Assembly (NCBI GenBank): GCA_002812745.2
Contig: NCSJ02000075.1
Span: 1 to 64,000 of the forward strand
Direction of reading: 5' to 3'
DNA from: Scytalidium lignicola
Taxonomy: Eukaryota > Ascomycota > Leotiomycetes
DNA: 64,000 bases
Part shown: positions 1 to 12,367 of the stretch, piece after piece
Position numbering within the stretch: position 1 is the first letter of the stretch
How the letters are laid out: each line of letters begins with the position of its first letter
Made by a program: the position numbers and the translations under genes
The notes under the pieces: generated by a model
The model's database searches: none
The model's input: only the letters and a program-made list of their open reading frames with translations
What the model was told of the DNA's origin: nothing

Positions 1-239
1 CTGTTTTTCTTGTTAGTTTGTAGATGTTATATTATTTAATAACTTCTTTTTAACTTTTTATTCTTGTTATTATTATTTTTTAAAACTTAAATGTAAATTT
101 AGTATCTTTATTAAAGATTATTTGTTTTAGTAGTCTTTATTAAGATATTATTCTTTGTAGAAATATATTAGTTACCTTCTTTACTTCTTAAGTCTTCTTG
201 AACAGTTCAAATATTACAAAATTAGTATAATGTTCAGTT

Positions 240-620
240 ATCATGAAGATAGAGTTATACTCAACTTTTGTTGTATAATCTGTGGAAACTAATAGTTTTA
301 TGATAAAGTCCTATCTGATTAGTTCTTATGGATTATCAAGTATTTGTATAAGGTATAATTGTTCTCAAGGCTTCCTTCTTGGATTCTTAGCCTTCTTACA
401 GATTTTGCATTTTGTGATTACTTTCTTAACTACTAACTATAATTTTATGATAAAGTAATCCTTATTGATTTGGTAATAATATCAAGTTATCCTTATATGT
501 TCATTATACAACAAGTTATACTATTCTCTGATAAATTTCTTTATTAGTCTAGTCGATATATATAATCTTTTGTTTTTATACTAAATATCCTTAATTTTCT
601 CTTACTTGCCTTTGGTTATG
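240..620 (-). pseudogene. integrase zinc-binding and core start of the gypsy relic
   Basis: Minus-strand translation with stops ignored gives the HHCC zinc-binding domain of a retroviral-type integrase. The Cys pair reads CKICKKAKNPRRKP at about 388-411 and is preceded by a weakened His region. It is followed by a DFIIKLL segment matching the first-Asp region of the integrase core. Several in-frame stops make it non-functional. It lies downstream of the reverse transcriptase on the same strand, which gives the RT-then-integrase order of Ty3/gypsy elements. Confidence 0.7.
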
Positions 621-1269
621 TCTAGTAAAGTGTTCTGTTCCTTTTCCTTTTCAATTACTTTACTGATTTGATCAACTTAGTACTTGTCTATTATTGTTAT
701 GATAACTATAAGTTGTCCTTTATTATATACTAAGAATCCCTCTTCATCTTCCTTTAATATAAGTTTACTTTTTTCCTTTTCTTTAGTTGAGTACTCAGGT
801 TTTCAACTTAGAATGTTTACTCTTCTATTATCTTTGCTTTTAACATGAGTAATTTTAAAATTATACTTAGATAACTTCTTTGCTCATCACACTTGTCTTA
901 TATTCAACTACTTGGTAATCATAAAGTATTAAAGGTTAAGGTAATCTGAACATATATCAATTGTTTTACTAGATCTAATAATATACATTCTTCAATGCTT
1001 TAAAGCTTTTATAATAGTTAATATCTTCTTATCTGATGTTTGATAATTTCTTTTTACAATATTCAACTTTCTTAACCAAAATGCTAGTAATATCTAGTAA
1101 TGTCTTTTACTGATTGGTTATGATTATAATAATATAACTTTTAATACTACATCAAAGGCATTAGTTTCAATTCTTATTTCTTTCTCTAAATCAAAGATTC
1201 CTAAGAAATCTCCTTTTATAAAGGTATTTTTAATACTTTAAAATACTTCTTTTATAATGTTATTCTATT

Positions 1270-1900
1270 CATAAGCTTGATCCTTCTTTATAAGTTTAGT
1301 TAATAACATGAAGATCTTGGAATAGTCTTTCATAAATCTTTAATAATAATTAGCTAACCTTAAGAAACTCTGTAGTTATTTAACTGTTTTAAGTAATTCT
1401 TATTCCTTGATTAACTGAATCTTGTTATTAAGGGTTTTTATTCTTTTTCTAGAAATATAGTATTTTAAGAACTGAACTTGTTCTTTATAAAATTCACATT
1501 TTACTAGTTTGCAATATAATCTTACTTTTTATAATACTTGTAGAACAAGCTTAATATACTCTTAGTATTCTTCAATACTCTTTGAGTAAATGATTATATT
1601 ATCAAGGTATATTATTATGAATTTCTCCAAATATTTTTCTAATATTCAGTTTATCATCCTTTGTTATGTTGTTAAAGTATTAGTCATATTGAACATCATA
1701 ATCAATGACTTAAATAATCTATATTTTGTTCGAATAGCAACTTTCCATTTATCACTTCTTTTAATCCTAACTAGATTAAACATTGACCACAAGTTTAGTT
1801 TAGTAAATATAACAACTCCTTTCAACTTGTTTATCATTGAATTTATTAATAGTAAGGGGTATTAATCTTTCTCAATTCTACTATTCAAGTGTTTATAATT
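1270..1900 (-). pseudogene. reverse transcriptase fragment of the gypsy relic
   Basis: The minus strand translates, across stops, into a clear gypsy reverse transcriptase. In order it shows a LKGVVIFTKL segment (first catalytic region), a WKVAIRTKY segment, QRMIN, then YLDNIIIYSKS. The catalytic YxDD motif therefore reads LDN instead of LDD, consistent with a G-to-A change. The thumb/RNase H entry follows with LVKCEFYK, a QFLKYYIS segment and RFMKDYSK. At least seven stops interrupt it, most at former Gln codons. The open stretch on the plus strand at 1590-1865 is a shadow of this region. Confidence 0.85.
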
Positions 1901-2290
1901 ACTATAAGGTTATCTCAATGGATTATCTTCTTTCTTCACATAATACAGTGGTACTTTAGCTTTACTATAACCTTCTTTATACAGACCTTTAAACACCATT
2001 TTCTCAAATAACTATTTCTTTGTTGTCTTATCCTTAATAAGAGTTGTTTGATAAATTGGTCTATAAGCTAGTCTGAACTCCTCTTTAAGCTTTATCTTAT
2101 GATCTTATAGTTTATGCTCAAGTAAGGCTGAATTATCAGGTCTTTTTGTGAATAACTCTAGTCATTCATAATATTTCTCAGGTATATACTTCATAGTTTC
2201 ATTGACATAAACAGCTCTTAAAGATATAATTTCTTCTAAGAAGGTAATTATACTTATTCTTTAATCGATTATTAGATTATACTTCTTTAT

Positions 2291-2614
2291 NNATTNAATT
2301 CTTAATATAACTTNATATATTCTTAANNTTATAANATTAAAAGATATCTTCTCTTANTAGNTTNTATTATACNTTATATCTAAGTTCTNAGTTTGAATGT
2401 TAATATANTTCTGAACNTTANTACTATTTNNTAATNATATTANATAGNTATTATCCTTAACTCTTNTGTTAAGTCTAAGTTNCTTTATNACTTGTTNATT
2501 NATGAAGTTNCTNTTAACTCTTNAATNNATCAAAGCCTTTANTAGCNTTTTTNTACAATNTTATNTNNATGTATAATGAACTTTCACTGTTNATAGAGTA
2601 NANATTAANATTNN
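2291..2614. other. tract of scattered ambiguous bases inside the retroelement relic
   Basis: Several dozen single or double Ns are sprinkled through about 320 bases of AT-rich sequence, rather than forming one gap. Bases between them are normal. This looks like a consensus of several near-identical repeat copies that differ at many sites, masked base by base. Protein content here cannot be judged. Confidence 0.7.
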
Positions 2615-3992
2615 TAGTATTGTTAATTAATATATTATTGTTGATTTTTAAAGTCTTCAGTGTTTTTTTTTAATTCCTCAAAAAGTATTATCTGTCTTTT
2701 TATAAGATTCCTCAGTCTTAGTCCATCTAGGCTTTTATCATTCATAAATGCTCATACATCTTGTACTTATTCTACTATCTTGTTTTTAAGGTGTTCCTTT
2801 ATCTTAATGATAAAGACATTACTTTCTTTAGGAATTCTTCTTACAAAATTCAAAGGGTATACTGTTACTTCTTGGTTAAACTGTTGATTAATCCTTTGTA
2901 TCAACTCATCTTCCTCTAGTAATACAATAAGTACTTTCAAAGGTAATAAATCTTCTTCTAGTTTGTTAATTATAAGCAGAACTTTTACATCTTAATTAGT
3001 TGATTTAATAACAATCTTAATTTGTTCCTTCTGTTCTTGTTGAACATAATACTGTTCAACTTTAAGCAATTGTTTTACTGATTTTCCTAAACTTTAGATT
3101 TCTTTATATTATGTTTTTACCTTTGCTTAGTCTTACTAGAAAGTCATTATTAAAAGTCCTTCATATTGTACATTATATCTTCCTTATACAACATAGCTTA
3201 ATCTTTCTTCAATTACTATCCAAGCTTCTTTAAGCATTTAGTCAAAATCATCTTAAATCCAAGTCCTTTTCACTAATAAGAAGAACTTATATAATCCTTT
3301 CTTTATAATGATGCTTTGGAAGTTGGTCTTATATACTAAAGCAAGATCTTCAATATTGAGTTTATATGCTTTAACAATTACTTCTTCTTATTATACAATT
3401 TAATAAAGTTAGCTTTTGTCTAGGATTTCTTATTCTCTTAGTCCTCTTATACTAATTGTAAGATAATATTTCAAGACTAATAGTTTTCTAGAAATAAGAT
3501 ATTACTTAATCAGTATAACTTCGAAGTTTAATAACATAATTATTTAAATTTTACTAACTCTTAGAATTAATTTCCATTTACTTTAATCTTTGATTTAATT
3601 ATTATCTCAAGGGTNTCTTTTTTGTGTTAAGTTCTTGTTATAAGTACAGAATTCATCTTAAAGATTCTTATTATTATTATCTTGTTTGTATTAGTTTTAA
3701 TAACATGATATAATATAGCTATTAAGTCTTGGTAACCTTCTTCTTTTGACAAGTTTTCTTTATTATCCTTGGAATTTTCCTCTTCTAAAGATTCTAACAG
3801 GACATTTATAATTCTTAGAATTTTTATAACTTTAACTTTAACTATTATACTTAACTTGTTATCTTTCTTATGAGTATTTACTATATATCCAAGAAGTTTA
3901 TACTTAAAATATAACTTATTTTTTCTTCTTTTGTTAAGTTTTTCAAGGGAAATTCTAAAAGAATTCCTTTTCTTACTTTTTCCTTTGAAGTA

Positions 3993-4036
3993 ACGTAAAT
4001 CCCCATCCAACCGAACACCCCATCCAACCGAACACT
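3993..4036 (+). repeat. left terminal inverted repeat of the Fot1 element
   Basis: Forty-four bases identical to the reverse complement of 5836-5879. Two direct 17-bp units occupy 4001-4017 and 4018-4034. An N lies at 4042, just inside the repeat. Confidence 0.95.
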
Positions 4037-4107
4037 CCCCCNTCAAATTATTGAATTTATCAACATCTACAATTCAAATCAATTATTTTTTACCAAAACA
4101 CGTCACA

Positions 4108-5772
4108 ATGCCAAAAAAGCCACATGCCCAACAAGAAGGAAGAATCATTCTTGCTATAAACGCGCTCAAAAACAAACAAATCAAGTCAATTCAAGCTGCA
4201 GCGCGTAATTTTGACGTTCCACTTGCTACTTTGCATAATCGAATGAATGGACACCCTGAAGCCTTTTCAACTTACACCAAAGCATTCAGGATGACTCAAA
4301 TTGAAGAAAAATCGTTAGTACGATGGATTATCTCTATGGGAACTCGAGGAATGCCTCCTAGACCTTCAGGAGTACAATCTATGGCCAATACTTTGATTTC
4401 TGAACGTGGTGAACCTACTCCTCCTTCACCTGTAGGCAAAAACTGGGTCCAGCGATTTTTAAGCCGTTATGCTGAGTTAACTACCAAATATATTCGAAAA
4501 TATAACTATCAACGAGCCAAATGCGAAGATCTAAAGCTTATTCAACAGTGGTTTACCCAATTCCTTGAAATCAAGGCTCAATATGGAATCCTGGACGAGG
4601 ACATCTATAATTTCGATGAAACAAGCTTTGCAATAAGTACAATTGCTACTACTAAAGTAGTTACAGCCTCTGATTGCTTTGGTAAACCTCCATTTTTACA
4701 ACCTGGTAATTGTGAATAGGTTACTGTTGTTAAATCAATCAATGCTTGTGGATGGGCCTTACCACCTTTGATCATCTTTAAGGGGAAACACTATCAATTG
4801 GCTTTAAGCAGTTTATTACTTGATAGTTAAAGAGATGAACGGAGTGATAATGGATGGACAAATAATCAAATTGACCTTGAATGGCTTGAGAAAACCTTTG
4901 AACTTACTACCAGAGATAAAACTAAAGGCTAATATCGCATGCTAGTCCTTGATGATCATAGTAGTCATGTAATACCTGAATTCAACTTATTTTGCTCTTA
5001 ACACAAGATTATTCTAATTTGTATACCTCCTTATTCATCTCATATCCTTCAACCACTTGATATAACCTGTTTTTCAGTTTTCAAGCGTATGTATAGCACT
5101 CAAATCAAAGTTAAAGTACAAAGTAAAATCTAGTATATTGATAAAGAGGATTTCCTGAAGATATACTTAATTGTATGTCAGCAAACTTTTAAACTAACAA
5201 CTATTCAGAATGGATTTGCAACTACTGGATTAGTTCTATATGATCCAGAGTATGTACTAGCTAAATTGCAAGTTCAAGTTGATAAAACACCTACACCTCC
5301 AGGAAGTACTCATAACAGCAATTCTAGAGTACGATGGATTCTAGAAACACCTCATAATCCTATTCAATTGCAATTGCAATCTCAGACCATTCATCGACTA
5401 CTTAAAGAGCAAAATAGCCCTCTTACTCCTACTAAAACAGCTTTAAACCAGCTAGTCAAAGGTTGTGAATTGGCCATGCATAATGCAGTATTTTTAACAA
5501 AGGAGATCGAAGAATTGAAAGCTATAAATGCTTCAATGCAACGAAAACTACGTAGATCTAGAAAACAATTGATTTATACAGGCTCCTTGACAAGGCAAGA
5601 GGCTCAGGAATTAGCTCAATCAAATGCTATAGCACAGAATGTGGTATAAGTCACCAATTCTTTAATATCCGCTGATCCTTTGCAAGCACCACCACGACGG
5701 CCACCAACGTGCTCAGGATGTAATATTTCAGGTCATAAAATTACTCATTGTCCTCAATTAGCTAGTCACTGA
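4108..5772 (+). pseudogene. Fot1-like DDE transposase, inactivated by in-frame stops
   Basis: One reading frame runs from ATG 4108 (an in-frame ATG also exists at 4051) to TGA 5770-5772, about 550 codons, as in Fot1 transposases. An N-terminal HTH_Psq/CENP-B-type region contains IQAAARNFDVPLATLHNR. The DDE core shows YNFDETSF (first Asp), LVLDDHSSH (second Asp) and the IPPYSSHILQPLD segment (third Asp). A Lys/Arg-rich coiled region follows. The end is a CxxC-GH-C knuckle, CSGCNISGHKITHC. Six in-frame stops interrupt it (4717, 4828 and about 4930, 5000, 5150 and 5647). All are TAA or TAG and all fit former Gln codons, so C-to-T change explains every one without any indel. Not able to make full-length protein. 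Confidence 0.92.
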
Positions 5773-5835
5773 ATTTATTTGATTATTTGTTGTTGTTAGT
5801 TAAATATTCGATGTCGAAGGTTGAGGTGGGGGAAA

Positions 5836-5879
5836 AGTGTTCGGTTGGATGGGGTGTTCGGTTGGATGGGGATTTACGT
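5836..5879 (-). repeat. right terminal inverted repeat of the Fot1 element
   Basis: Perfect inverted copy of 3993-4036, followed by TA at 5880-5881. Confidence 0.95.
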
Positions 5880-5953
5880 TAATAGAACTTGTGTCTACAT
5901 ACATCTCAACGTATCTCATAAACAGCTTAATCAATGCAAATCGATTTCTATAA

Positions 5954-8900
5954 CTAAGCCCAAATAGCCCGAAACTTCTCGTCAAACTCGTTCTTCAACA
6001 TTCGGAATGCTTTGTAAACATTCAATAGCTCGTCATAGCTATTATCATGCATAATCCGGCCGTCGTCCTCTGGAGCCTCAGGAGTTCCATCTTCATCATC
6101 GCTCTCATCCCAACTATCAACAATACCCTTCCTATGTTTCACTACTGGGCTCTGTGTCATTGTTTTAATTGTCGATATCGAACCTGTGGTCTCAGTATCG
6201 GTATCAGCATCAGACATAGCAATTTCTTCATCAACTGCATTAGTAAATGTGTCTCCGCCCCCCATCACATTTAACATATCGTTATCACCGTTCGTCCCAA
6301 GCCCCAGATGTAAAGCAAGTGAGGTTACAATTGTAGCTAGGACCAGCGAAAAATCGTTCAACATAAACCACAGCTGTATAAATCAAATCGTTAATTAATC
6401 ATTCAGAATTAGTTTGCTGGGGTGGGGTCGGGGGTTTGAAATTTGTGAGGATTCTAACATACATCAGATTGTCGTACACCATTGGCATCTACCATGGATT
6501 TTACATCTCCATGCATAAAGAAGTCGTATAGGTATGCATTAAGAGATGCTTTGATCTCGTCGGGACAGATTTTGAGATGGGGAATGACAGCCGACTCGAG
6601 GAAGACACCTTCACGAGAAGATGAGCAAAGGTCTTCGATGCTTGTGATATTATCCCCATGGCCCGATAGCGCGAAGAATGCAGACCGGACTTTTGGCGCA
6701 GGCAAGTTTGGCAGAAAGTCAAGGTTGTGCGACTCGATTTCGTCATTGTTGTTGAGGGAGCTGGTTTTGTTAGCATCGACTCCAGTTGGTCCAACAGGTG
6801 TTCGGGTCAGTGGAAGATAGTGTTCGTCTTCTTTAATATGTTGAGCTACAAACGTTTCAGCGTAAGTTGTGAATATCTCAAGCGTGTCCTTGTTGTGTTG
6901 TCGGAGAACAGATAGCGCAGCGTCTGGAAGTGGGGGAAGAAACACGATTGATGGAGAGCGTTTGATCTTTTCTAGCTGCTCGGGATCTTCTATTTCTTTG
7001 CACACCACTCGCCCGAATAAGTGTGCTAATACCAACATCATCTCCCTGAGGATTATGGTCGGCTTAGTATTGATATCTGCGCACAGCTTGTTGAAATATC
7101 CGGCTTTTAGAAGTGCTGCGAGAATATTAGTCTAATTGTCTGGATCTTTCGAGAGTGTACGTGTATTACCGTGGAAAGCAAAACTGGAATTCTCTGTGAA
7201 ATATAAATGAGATACAACACTAGTAAAATTGATAGGTTCACCACCTGGACCTAACAGCTCATTTCGGCGGAGATACTCAATAGAAAAGCGCAGGTGGTGT
7301 AGAACTTGTTCCTTGAAACTCTGTCCTCCTAAGTAGAGCCTGGGCTGTGACAATAGTGAATTGATTATTTTGACAGCATATTCTGAGCTATTAGAGTCTT
7401 TTAGAAGTGAAAAGAGGCGAAGGACCAGGGTTGTAGTAATCGGAAAGTGGCCAGTCAAATCAGGAAGACGTGAACTCAGAAGTCTGCCGGCGCGGTCCCT
7501 CGAGATTCCTTGGAACACGACATTACCCAGAAGATCAAATCCACGACGACCAGCACGACCAGAGGCTTGTCTGAAATTGAGAGCCGTCAAATACACGGAA
7601 TCACCGCTGAACACCACTGTGGCACAGGGCATGTTGATTCCTAGGCTGAGAGTACCGGTGGCAATGACAACGCGCAAGAAGCCTCTGCGGAATAACATCT
7701 CGACGCACTGGCGGTACTTCCTGTTCATACCTGCGTGATGAACGCCAATTCCCCTCGTTAATAACTCGACGAAGCCTTCATTGATATGTTGTCTTCGAAG
7801 TTGGCCAATGTAATTATCAAACTCGGATTTTTCTAGTTTCTTTATATCAGCGAAGCTAAAGGCAGGCAAAGGAGCGTCGGGATTAAAGTGATCATAGATT
7901 GAGGCTCCATCGGATGCTTCGTTTCTCATACGGTCAGTTTTAGATCCACCCTCGTCGTCATCTCTTGTGGTGCNTTTTTTTAGACGACTTGGGCTGCTTT
8001 GAAGATTTCATTTCCTTCCGTTCCTGATATTTCTGGTACTCTCTAAGTTTTTTCTTCCACTCTGGGCCGTCTTTCCAAGCGTCTTCCGCCTCCACCAGTT
8101 GTTTGAATACAGCTGAGGCAATTTCTTCACACATTCGGCGATCATAGTTGAATAATATTGCCGGAAGCGCACGGCGTTTGTGTAGCTGGTACAGCAAAGG
8201 AAAACTAGTAGATCTCAGGTCGGAAGAATCAATAACGAATTCTTTTGTGAAGGAAGACATAGTTGCCGACGGTGATGAAAGCATTTGCGTGTCCAGACTT
8301 GCTAGGTGGGAGACAACCTGATCAAATGGAGAATCATCATCCACCATCCATTCCAGGAGAACTTTCTTCAAACCCTTTTCCCATCGGAATATATCACCCT
8401 TGCGAATGCAGGGTGGAAGAGCCTTTGCAGGATCCAGGTCCCTGGGGACTTTATATTGCTCAGTCTGGAACTTAGCCATAGATTTCCATAATGATAAGCA
8501 ATCCCGCGGCTCTAGGGCCAGGTCATTTGGCATGCCACGTATCTTTTCCACAAGACTAGATGTAGGGTGGAAAAACTCGAAACCAGGAAGCCCATCCAAG
8601 CCATGACCTACTCCATGTGAGCTCTCTAGACTATCAAACTGGAATACACTAGGCGGGTTGTAAATATATTTGCGCAAGTCTGAATATCGATTTGAGTATT
8701 GAATCATCTTCATTTCAACCCCAGAAGATTTTTGAGTATCTCCAAGCCAGGCACTAAATTGCTCTGGGTTCCCAACCGTTGCTGAGAGAGCAATGATGGG
8801 ACATGGAGCCATGAGCAAAAGTTGCTCCCAAACTACGCCGTCCTCTGACTGTCCAATAGAATGGATTTCGTCGAATATAATTCGTTTTACTCTAGGCGCC

Positions 8901-11900
8901 CATGAATTGGCATTCGATGGAGATAAGAGCATGATCTGGAGGATATGAGGTACGGTTACTAAGATTTGGCAAGTACTGGGATCATTGACTCGGTAGTCGC
9001 GGGTGTGGATTGCCCAAACACTTTTGCCTCCATGTTTAAACTGTTTGGAGAACCGACCTAAGAATGAATGTGAATAGGACAGAACATATAAACGCTGTAA
9101 CCTGAAACTGACCTTGTATTTCTGCAGCAATTTGATTTACCAAAGCCTTTGTTGGTGCAACATATATGAGAACACCATCATCATCTGCCCTCAGAACTTG
9201 CTCCATTGCGTAGAAGCTGATGAATGTTTTCCCTGAAGAAGTAGGAGCAACAACGAAGACACTGTTGTTAGCATCAAGCTGATCCAATACATCTCTCTGC
9301 CAGCCATCAGGTACAAACCCAGAGACTCGAGGGTCTGCCTTTGCATCTAACATCCGGTCCATGTAAGGACCGCAGTATTTCAGCTGGAATTCAGTCTGCG
9401 GCATCTCAATCCGTAGTATTCCTAACTGAGCAGGGTATCGAAAGCTAAAAGATAGCTTTCGATCCGTAACTGCGGGCGACATGTCTGTCAAAGCATCAGA
9501 GATACCTAACAAACTACAGACCTTTGTTATGTGCTGGCCAACTTCCTTCGTCAAAGGTGATTTCGATGTAAAAATTGTTCTGACAGTAGACCATATCAAA
9601 GCAACGGCGCCATATCCTTCACTCTTTTCACCAGAGTTGCAGAAGCTTGCCCACCAGCTAAGTAGTGACTGCACTATATACAGGTTTACTTCAGCTTGTA
9701 GGTATGTAACTTTAGTCGAATCGAGGTCTTTCAAGTATATTGTTGCCTTCCGGTAACGATCTTCATCATCATTGACCTTATCTAGAGTCCCCTTCATGAA
9801 GTTTATCCATGCAGTAAAGGTTTTATCTTCCTCAACTTTTCCTTTTCTTGCAAGGTTGTCGGCTTTTATTTTTTCGCTTGTTGACAACACTGCAGTTGCC
9901 TTTTTCGATCCCCTTTTAAGATTTGATCCGCTTCCAGAGACCTATACAAAAGTTAACTTTTAAACCTGCCAAGTCATGCCCTTGAATATAAGTGCCGATG
10001 AATACGAACCCCTGGATTTTTTTCTGCAGATTTTCTCCCAGCGCCAGAGGTCAGAGTGTTCTTAGATTGGCCTTCCTTGATCAATTTATCCATCTGCTTC
10101 AAACCAACAGTTATTGTTTCTGGAGTCAGAAGTTTGCCTGTTGCTCCTGTCAAGCTTTCTGCATATTTTGTCATCTCCCTCATATAAAACTGGTTCTTGC
10201 GCAAAGGATTGCTACTGAATGTAAGCAATGGTTAGGTTACGGTTTTTCGAAGTACTTACTTCCATTTTGTAGTAGCACTCTTCGTTGGCATTTTAGAGCT
10301 CAACGGCTTCCGATAATTATGCCAATGTGTGGTCTCCTTATATGGTTTCATTTTATGAAATTCGTATGCTACTGGGGAGTTTGAAGTAATATTAATACCT
10401 TTTAAATGAGTATCAAATACCGGATTTGAGAACGGAAGAATAATTCTGCTTTCCGCATTGAGAGCTGGATTGTCGATTACTGGTGAAATATTCGGCGGTG
10501 TCGGGAGGTCCCACGGATTGATGGAAAGCTTAACATTTCCTACTTTCTTTATAATCTCACAGAGTAACTTCCAATCCCTCTCAACCACTTCCGGCAACGG
10601 ATCTGGGATTGTGCCATCACATAGCATTTTGATGGTGACTCGAAATAAGCGGCCATCAATGAGATCCGCTACATTATAGTCTGCGCTCTGCAATTCAGCA
10701 AATTCAGGCGATTCGTATTGATTGAGAAGTGTGGTCAACCTGATTGAGAACGTTGAAAGGCAAGCAGTGATGCGCTCCTCGAAAGCTTCGTCAAAAGTCA
10801 CAAGAGGTAAGTATCTTCGGTTCAAAGGAAGGATCCTCAGTAGAATATTATGTAGAATTAAGGCCGATGCCATGAACTCGTCACCACTGTCTAAACCAAG
10901 ATACTGGATAACAATAGTAGCTACAAGATAAAGATCAGTAGTTATTTTGCCCTTGGGTGCTGATTTCTCAAGCTCTTGCAGATAACGAGAGGCAGTTTCC
11001 TTGGAAGTGTCTATCTGATTCTCATAGGCATGCCGATTCTTGGTCAATGAATCATGGGCTCCCACTATTTGTAGAGAAAAGTCTGTTGCCTTTTTGATCC
11101 AGCGTGCTCTGGATGCAATGGTGCTCTCAATGATAAAAGTAAACACTTTCGAGTCCCTAAAATCAATTTTGTTGATTAGGGCAATATCAATCTTCTTGCT
11201 GTTGAAGAACCAGATCATTCCTCTAAGCAGCACCTTCATATTGTTATCACTTTCATTGGATGCTACTTCTGAAGATGCGAAAATAGGTGCCCCATCATGG
11301 GCTAAAACAAAGTGAATGGCGGTATCATGGAGGTAGGATTTGAATTCATCACTACCAAGGGAAACGAAGGTAATTAGGACTATATCTGGATGCGATAATG
11401 GCAGGCGTGAAGCCAAATGGTGTTTAATAAGTGTTCTTGCTAAACGGTATCGTGGTTTATGCGTAGTTGGTGTTTCGGGAGGTATACAAAGCTCAGAGTT
11501 ATCTTTTAAGGTAAATGTTAGCCAAGACCTCACTTCGGAGGGGCAGGCCTACCTTCAAAAAATGCAATATGAAAATTGCAGTAACGTTTGACAAGGTTAT
11601 CTAAGAATCTCTCTACGAGGTATGCAGCATGCAGAATTTGGAAACCGTCTAAAGCGTCGTTAGTATTATAGTATTATAACACCAAACAGCAGCCATCTTG
11701 AGGCTATTCAAACCAAACCTGAATAAAACCTTACCATGAAAATCGAGACGTTCATCTTGAAAGCATTCTCGAAGAAGAGAGTCCCCTTCTACGAGGAACA
11801 GCTCTTTTCCAGCATAATCTCCAATAAGATCAATCCATACAGGCCTTCGATTATCGTACCATTTGAGAATTGATGCAGTCTCTTCAAGAGCATCATTACT

Positions 11901-11915
11901 CGAGACGGAACCCAT
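5954..11915 (-). CDS. DDX60/Ski2-like DExH-box RNA helicase
   Basis: Eight exons on the minus strand: 11915-11735, 11648-11553, 11502-10260, 10214-10010, 9941-9113, 9057-7170, 7117-6463, 6373-5954; about 1838 residues. The start (MGSVSSND) is the only Met ahead of the conserved first exon. Superfamily 2 motifs: Walker A APTSSGKT near residue 810, DEIH box near 915, LSATVGNP motif III, then HHAGMNRKYR, GTLSLGINMP and QASGRAGRRGFD (motifs IV-VI) near 1350. The long N-terminal domain and a C-terminal VYKAFR..FDEKFRAIWA end match the DDX60 family of large cytoplasmic helicases. These are linked in animals to sensing of viral RNA and are related to exosome-associated Ski2; the fungal role is unknown. 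The frame slips at the A-run beside N 7974, probably a sequence error rather than a real lesion. The Fot1 element lies just past the stop. Confidence 0.9.
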
Positions 11916-12367
11916 AGCGATATATTGATAAGGATAAGCTTAACGATAGCTTGCTCCTTGATCTTGAAAGTTTAATATGTAAAATTCATATTTTTTGTGG
12001 TCTGGATAATATAATATCCGTGTTGGGAGGCCTCATTGGGTCTAGCATTGGTTTGTAATGCCTGTCCTTTCTTTCAACATATGGCAGTGTGGTTACACAC
12101 TTTGTAACAGTGTACGTGGCCATGCACAGTGACTCATTGATCTACACACTCTACAGATAATAGGGCATAATGTACAATCATAATAAAATGTATCAGTCTC
12201 CACGCACCGAGATGTTCTAGTTGTATCAGTTGCCAAGATGAGCGAAAATTATTGTCCACTCAAGAGGTCACCATTCTCTTCTTATCTGAAATACAACCAA
12301 GTAGATAACACACTCTAAAAATGTGGACACTTCAGCTTTAGTGACATAATTATAATCCACAGATTGC
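11916..12367. other. intergenic, helicase promoter side
   Basis: No coding frame or RNA gene is seen. It should contain the helicase promoter, which reads leftward, but I recognise no specific site. Confidence 0.5.

Larger units (their letters stand above)
1..3990 (-). mobile_element. Ty3/gypsy-like LTR retrotransposon relic, heavily AT-mutated
   Basis: The stretch is far more AT-rich than anything else in the window and has no long intact frame. Read on the minus strand, it still shows pol in Ty3/gypsy order: reverse transcriptase (about 1900-1280), then the integrase zinc-binding segment and start of the core (about 620-240). Stops within the aligned frames are mostly TAA/TAG where relatives have Gln or Trp, as expected from C-to-T change at CpA (RIP). 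No LTR is recognisable, and the element runs off the left edge. Between 1900 and 3600 presumably lie protease and gag, which I cannot read. A Lys-rich open stretch at about 3627-3985 faintly resembles the integrase tail of a copia element, so more than one relic may be present. Confidence 0.85.
3993..5879 (+). mobile_element. Fot1/pogo-family Tc1-mariner DNA transposon
   Basis: The element is 1887 bp, the usual size for Fot1 relatives. Both ends carry a perfect 44-bp inverted repeat (3993-4036 and 5836-5879), beginning ACGTAAATCCCC and flanked by TA on each side (3991-3992 and 5880-5881), the target duplication of this superfamily. Each terminal repeat contains two tandem copies of a 17-bp unit, CCCCATCCAACCGAACA, a likely double binding site for the transposase (inference). 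The body encodes a CENP-B-type HTH, a DDE core and a C-terminal zinc knuckle, but the frame is broken. Identical ends and a readable frame suggest a much younger insertion than the adjacent gypsy relic. It sits 74 bp downstream of the helicase stop codon. Confidence 0.93.

Noticed and set aside
1590..1865. Plus-strand frame of 91 codons
   Set aside because: It is the complement of the gypsy reverse transcriptase, which reads on the minus strand with family motifs.
3627..4046. Minus-strand frame of 139 codons
   Set aside because: Its start lies inside the Fot1 terminal repeat, so it crosses an insertion boundary and cannot be one gene.
6482..7738. Several plus-strand frames of 60-125 codons
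   Set aside because: Shadows of the helicase exons on the opposite strand, with no family pattern.
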